Origin: Chelatococcus reniformis | GTDB taxonomy: Bacteria > Pseudomonadota > Alphaproteobacteria > Rhizobiales > Beijerinckiaceae | Direction of reading: 5' to 3' | Assembly: GCF_014640075.1 (NCBI RefSeq) | Contig: NZ_BMGG01000004.1 | Location: forward strand, 567,048-631,047 | DNA: 64,000 bases | Shown here: in pieces, positions 60,667-64,000 of the stretch | Layout: the number at the start of each line of letters is the position of its first letter | How positions within the stretch are numbered: position 1 is the first letter of the stretch | Translations under genes and position numbers: made by a program | The notes under the pieces: generated by a model | Database searches by the model: none | What the model saw: only the letters and a program-made list of their open reading frames with translations | What the model was told of the DNA's origin: nothing

Positions 60667-60771
60667 TAGAGCATTCCGCGTTTCTTCGAATCATCGAAAT
60701 GCTTTATCTGTTTGATTTATCTCCTTTTCTTTCACGCGAACCGGCGTCCACTTCGCTCTAAAACGCTCTAG
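60667..60771. repeat. Dispersed intergenic repeat, copy of the waaA-downstream element
   Basis: It starts TAGAGCATTCC and ends CGCTCTAG; the segment with CGGCGTCCACTTCGCT (60740-60755) matches the element after waaA. The TAG stop of the leftward glycosyltransferase (60768-60770 on the minus strand) lies inside the end of the repeat. Confidence 0.75.
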
Positions 60772-61772
60772 GCGAAGATGCCGGGTCCCGCAACGAACGG
60801 GTCGGCGTGCTGCTCGCGCAGAGCGAGGTCGACCCGATACTGGTCCCGGTGCGCGGCTTCGATGGGCGCGCCGTTGCTGTACTGGGCGAACGCCCAATAA
60901 TTTGCGGGCAGGTCCTCGGCCCGGCATTCGGCGAGGCGGGCCCGATACCAGGTCAGCAGCTCGAACACGTCGATGTGATCGCGGGCGTAGCGCTCGAGCA
61001 TCAGCTCGCCGGCCCAGTTGACCTTGGTGAAGTGGAAGAAGCGCAGCTGTGATCCGTCGGCCCGGATGACACCGTCGGTGCCGATCGTGATCGGCCGCTG
61101 GCTGAGGTTCCAACTTGCGGCATTGTAGCCGGGGTCGCGGAGAATATGGACGCCCTCGAAAAACGCCGGCACATGATCGCACCAGCGCTGATCGGTGAAG
61201 AGTCCGTTGGGAATGTCGTCAAAGCAATGGTGGCGCAACCGGTCGCCCCACCAGGCGGCGAAGCGCCGTCCCGACGGGCGGTTCGCCACGGCGATGAAGC
61301 CCAGGTTGTAGATGCCGTGCTTTAGCGATCCGACCTCGTTGTCGAGGATGGCGCCGCGCTCGGTTTCCGGCACCAACAGATGGGGCGTGAGGACGATATC
61401 CTGTTCGTCCAGAAGCTCGACGAGCGGCGTCAGTTCACTGAAGACGGCGATGTCGGGGTCGAGATAGACGACCTTCTCGGCGCCCTCGGCGAGCATGCGT
61501 TCGAGCATCGGCGCCTTCACCGCGGTGCAGAGCTCGACGACGTCGTGATCAAACAGGAAGCGCGTCGGGTCCGGAAGTGCCAGCTCGCTGATCCGCACAA
61601 CGCGGTCGAACGGCTCCTGCCCCACGTCGAACATCCACCCGCGGGGCTCCTGGTCGCACAGGCACAAAGTGAACTCCCAGTCGGGGTGGAAGGCCTTCAG
61701 CGTCGTCGCTAGGACCCGGGCGCGGTCGAGGTACGAGAAGGACGCGCTGGTGTAGCAATGCACCTTAGGCAT
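60768..61772 (-). CDS. GT-A-type glycosyltransferase (GT8-like)
   Basis: A 334-residue enzyme, start MPKVHCYTSASFSYLDRARV. The GT-A metal motif VVYLDPDIAVF (DxD) is near residue 105, and NLGFIAVANRPSGRRFAAWW and DQRWCDHVPAFF follow, as in a family common in O-antigen and capsule clusters. No membrane segment. It overlaps the upstream GT gene by 8 bp and ends in a dispersed repeat, from which it takes its stop codon. Donor and acceptor unknown. Confidence 0.85.
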   Translation of the reverse strand: MPKVHCYTSASFSYLDRARVLATTLKAFHPDWEFTLCLCDQEPRGWMFDVGQEPFDRVVRISELALPDPTRFLFDHDVVELCTAVKAPMLERMLAEGAEKVVYLDPDIAVFSELTPLVELLDEQDIVLTPHLLVPETERGAILDNEVGSLKHGIYNLGFIAVANRPSGRRFAAWWGDRLRHHCFDDIPNGLFTDQRWCDHVPAFFEGVHILRDPGYNAASWNLSQRPITIGTDGVIRADGSQLRFFHFTKVNWAGELMLERYARDHIDVFELLTWYRARLAECRAEDLPANYWAFAQYSNGAPIEAAHRDQYRVDLALREQHADPFVAGPGIFA

Positions 61773-63432
61773 GGGCGTCCTCGGCCGTCACGGCGCTGGC
61801 GGAGGCCAGGCGAGCCTTGCCCGCCCGCATGCGCCGGGGGATGAGATCGTGGGCGGTATTCTCGCCGTCGAGCAGGATGCCGCGCCGCCGCGGCGCAGCT
61901 GCCAGAGCCAGCAGCGACCCGGAGGCGAACAGCTCCAGGAGGTCGGACCAGTCGGTGCAGGCAAAGCCCTGGCCGGGCGCGTTGCGCTGGACTGCCGGCC
62001 AGATATTGCCGGCGTCGTACTTGGCAACGACGAAGGCGCCGGCCGCGAGCGCCTCATGGACGGTGAAACAGAACGTCTCCGGAGCCTGAGACCAGCTGAC
62101 GACCACGTCGATGCCCAGCTCGGCCATCGTTGTCACCATCCGATCCGGGGCTGCCATGCCGGCGCTCACGGACACGTGGTGGATGGCGGGATGTGGCTCG
62201 GAGCCGTCAAAATAGCCCAGTTGATAGAATTCGTAGCGTGCGTCAGCCATCAGCCGCCTGGCGAGTTCGTCGAACTGATTCCAGCCCTTGCTGGCGATGC
62301 GCGCGCCGAGGTGCGCGACCTTGAGCGGCTGGGCGGTGGACGGCGTGAACGGCTCGGGCGCCTGACAAAGCCGGGCCAGTTCGACGACCCGCGTTCCTGC
62401 GTGCGGCAGGGGGCGTTTGTCGAGCCAGCGGGCGAGGGCGCTCTCCGACGGGGCAAGCAGGCGCGGTCTGGTTGCCAGCAGAAAGGCGTCGACGCGCCGC
62501 AGATGCTCGATTCTGGCGCGACCGTAGACGCAGAGGCGACAGGCCATCGAGTCGGACGGTGGGGCACCGCAATAGCTCACGTCGTTTCGCGTCAGGTTGA
62601 AATTGGGACAGATGCCGAAGGAATCGTGCAGCCAGAATGTCGGCGTCGCGTCCGGCACCGCGGTGAACAGCTGGGTCAGGACTTCCGGTGCGTGACCCAT
62701 GAGATGGTGCACCACGAAGTCGACCGTGCAGCCATCGGCGGCGAACCGCGCCAGCGCGCCGGTTACCGCGCGGGCGTCGACGGTGCCGAGCGCTCGGCCG
62801 GACAGACGGGCTCGGAAAACGAAAGCGTCGGCAGAACTTGGTGGCGCCAGCGTGACCCGATGGCGAACCGGGCAGAGGTGGAGATAGCTCCAGCCGTGGC
62901 TCTCGAAAGCCGCTTGCTCCTCGCCGATGAGTTTCTGCACGCCGCCGATGTTCTCGGCATAGTCATCATGGCTGGTGGCGACCACGAGTGCAGCAGCGCT
63001 CTCGGCCCGCAGTGCGGCGATGAGCTCGCCTTCGTCCATGTCAGGATGGCGGCGAACCTCCTCCGCCATCGCTGCGGCCCGCTCATGTGGGGGGGATGCG
63101 GCCTCGAGTGTCTGGCGATAGGAATGCCAGCGGCGGCGCAGCGGGCGCCCCTCCTGTCGACCGACCGTGGCGTAATGCACCAAGGGGTTGACGTCAGCTG
63201 CCGCCACGTCGGGCGACAGCCGCAGGTAGAGCTCCGCGTCGAAGCGCGGACTGGGATTGCGTCCCTCACGCCATCCGTAGCGCAAGTAGTGCAAGGCCGC
63301 ATCCATGCCGGCCGTCTCGACGTCCGGGTTGCGCGCCAGATAGTACGTGGCATCGAAATAGGGCGCGATCAGCGCCAGCTCGATGAGCTCATGATCACTC
63401 GGTCTGTCGGACACCGTGTTCAACTTTCTCAA
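61765..63432 (-). CDS. GT4-like glycosyltransferase with NPDV-type repeats
   Basis: About 555 residues from TTG 63432 (GTG 63414 is an alternative). Residues 20-105 carry two repeats of the FDATYYLARNPDV...HYxxxGxxEGRxP type, the same module as at the start of the 1236-residue enzyme. The rest reads as a GT-B glycosyltransferase (VVATSHDDYAENIGGVQKL, TFWLHDSFGICPNFNLTR, KVAHLGARIASKGWNQF, and APETFCFTVHEALAAGAFVV with the donor Glu). A CGAPPSDSMACRLC segment has four Cys nearby. Its start overlaps the stop of the upstream coiled-coil gene. Confidence 0.83.
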   Translation of the reverse strand: MRKLNTVSDRPSDHELIELALIAPYFDATYYLARNPDVETAGMDAALHYLRYGWREGRNPSPRFDAELYLRLSPDVAAADVNPLVHYATVGRQEGRPLRRRWHSYRQTLEAASPPHERAAAMAEEVRRHPDMDEGELIAALRAESAAALVVATSHDDYAENIGGVQKLIGEEQAAFESHGWSYLHLCPVRHRVTLAPPSSADAFVFRARLSGRALGTVDARAVTGALARFAADGCTVDFVVHHLMGHAPEVLTQLFTAVPDATPTFWLHDSFGICPNFNLTRNDVSYCGAPPSDSMACRLCVYGRARIEHLRRVDAFLLATRPRLLAPSESALARWLDKRPLPHAGTRVVELARLCQAPEPFTPSTAQPLKVAHLGARIASKGWNQFDELARRLMADARYEFYQLGYFDGSEPHPAIHHVSVSAGMAAPDRMVTTMAELGIDVVVSWSQAPETFCFTVHEALAAGAFVVAKYDAGNIWPAVQRNAPGQGFACTDWSDLLELFASGSLLALAAAPRRRGILLDGENTAHDLIPRRMRAGKARLASASAVTAEDAHA

Positions 63433-64000
63433 GGGCGACGCAGCAGCGAACGGGCTGCGCTCCCGAGCAGCCGCCTCAGCCGCTGGCGCGCCGGAAACGG
63501 CACCCGCAATGGCGCGGTCAACCGCCAGCTGGCGCTCCGGCGAAGCAGCTCGACCTGCGCTTGCGCGGCCCGCAGCTCGGCCGCCAGGCGCTCCTCCGCT
63601 GCCGCGAGCGCCGCCGCGGCGCTGGCCTCGCGCACCTGCGCAGCCGCGGATAGGCCTGCCTGACGTTCATCGGCTGCCGCCAACGCCTTCCTCAGGCCGG
63701 CTTCCTGGGCCTCCGCGGCCTTCAGGGCCTTCGATAAGGCCTCCCCGCGCCGCTCGGCCTCCTCGAGCGTTCGCTCTGCACGGCGCCGGAGCGATCGCTC
63801 CGTGCCGACCTCCTGGAGCGCCTCCAGGAACCTGTCCTGTGCCTTGGCTGCGGCAGCCGCGGCCTGCTCGATGCGGCGCCGGCTCTCATCGATCCCGAAG
63901 GCGTCGACGGCCACTCTGCTCCGCTCCGCCTCCAGCTCGGCCAATACGGCGGACAACCGCAAACCAGCGGCCGCGGGGGCGGCGTCCTCGCGGTCCAACG
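63429..64000 (-). CDS. Coiled-coil protein with glycan-enzyme C-terminal tail (partial)
   Basis: At least 189 residues, running off the window edge, so the N-terminus and any catalytic domain are missing. The visible part is a long Ala/Glu/Arg coiled coil (roughly 130 residues) ending in RRSASWRLTAPLRVP and a basic tail. The SASWRLTAPLR ending is typical of coiled-coil regions attached to methyltransferases or glycosyltransferases of O-antigen and capsule clusters, so the missing part is probably such an enzyme. Stop overlaps the next gene's TTG. Confidence 0.7.
   Translation of the reverse strand, partial: LDREDAAPAAAGLRLSAVLAELEAERSRVAVDAFGIDESRRRIEQAAAAAAKAQDRFLEALQEVGTERSLRRRAERTLEEAERRGEALSKALKAAEAQEAGLRKALAAADERQAGLSAAAQVREASAAAALAAAEERLAAELRAAQAQVELLRRSASWRLTAPLRVPFPARQRLRRLLGSAARSLLRRP

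Noticed and set aside
61771-63663. A 630-codon plus-strand open frame opposite the leftward glycosyltransferase
   Set aside because: The minus-strand product has clear GT4-like and repeat motifs; the plus-strand product is His/Arg/Gly-rich without any pattern.
1-64000. CRISPR arrays, integrase or transposase genes, rRNA and tRNA genes
   Set aside because: No regularly spaced direct repeats, no recombinase motifs and no convincing cloverleaf were seen on either strand.

Overview
This is a GC-rich (roughly two-thirds G+C) chromosomal segment of an alphaproteobacterium, most likely of the order Hyphomicrobiales (Rhizobiales). The evidence is the block cysQ - DUF4170 - lysophospholipid acyltransferase - waaA - lpxK - DUF2093, an endonuclease-type MutL, an ileS-lspA-M16 peptidase order, and a plant/proteobacterial-type GshA. 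Intergenic palindromic repeats of the kind common in that order add support. No rRNA, tRNA, IS element, integrase or CRISPR array was recognised.

Positions 1-29,500 are mostly housekeeping. They hold the ileS tail, lspA, an exported protein, a catalytic/non-catalytic M16 peptidase pair, mutL, and a convergent rsmD-rlu block opposite tadA. These are followed by a HAD phosphatase with a haloacetate dehalogenase, a CorC-type membrane protein, gshA, rsmE, ubiA, and the lipid A/Kdo block, into which msrPQ has been inserted.

Positions 28,700-37,614 look like a catabolic module. A divergent IclR regulator faces a Rieske oxygenase alpha subunit, a glutamine-synthetase-like ligase and a complete five-gene branched-chain-amino-acid-type ABC importer. 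A perfect 10-bp inverted repeat lies in the divergent promoter. xseA and serA follow.

Positions 41,154-64,000 form a cell-surface locus. An overlapping operon of two large GT2 glycosyltransferases and a methyltransferase is followed by a GT4 enzyme. After an AT-rich promoter region come a protein with a hydrophobic-W (ChW)-like segment, an RTX-type repeat protein and a strong intrinsic terminator. Next is a type I secretion ABC transporter with its HlyD-family adaptor and a 628-residue SEL1-repeat protein in the same overlapping operon. A 1236-residue WbsX-GT4-GT2 enzyme and three leftward genes (a GT-A-type enzyme, a GT4-like enzyme and a coiled-coil protein cut by the window edge) close the window. 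The arrangement recalls the Caulobacter S-layer locus, where an RTX protein, its type I exporter and glycan-synthesis genes sit together. My main hypothesis is a secreted, glycan-anchored surface matrix or adhesin system.

All functional names rest on reading motifs by eye; no database search was possible.
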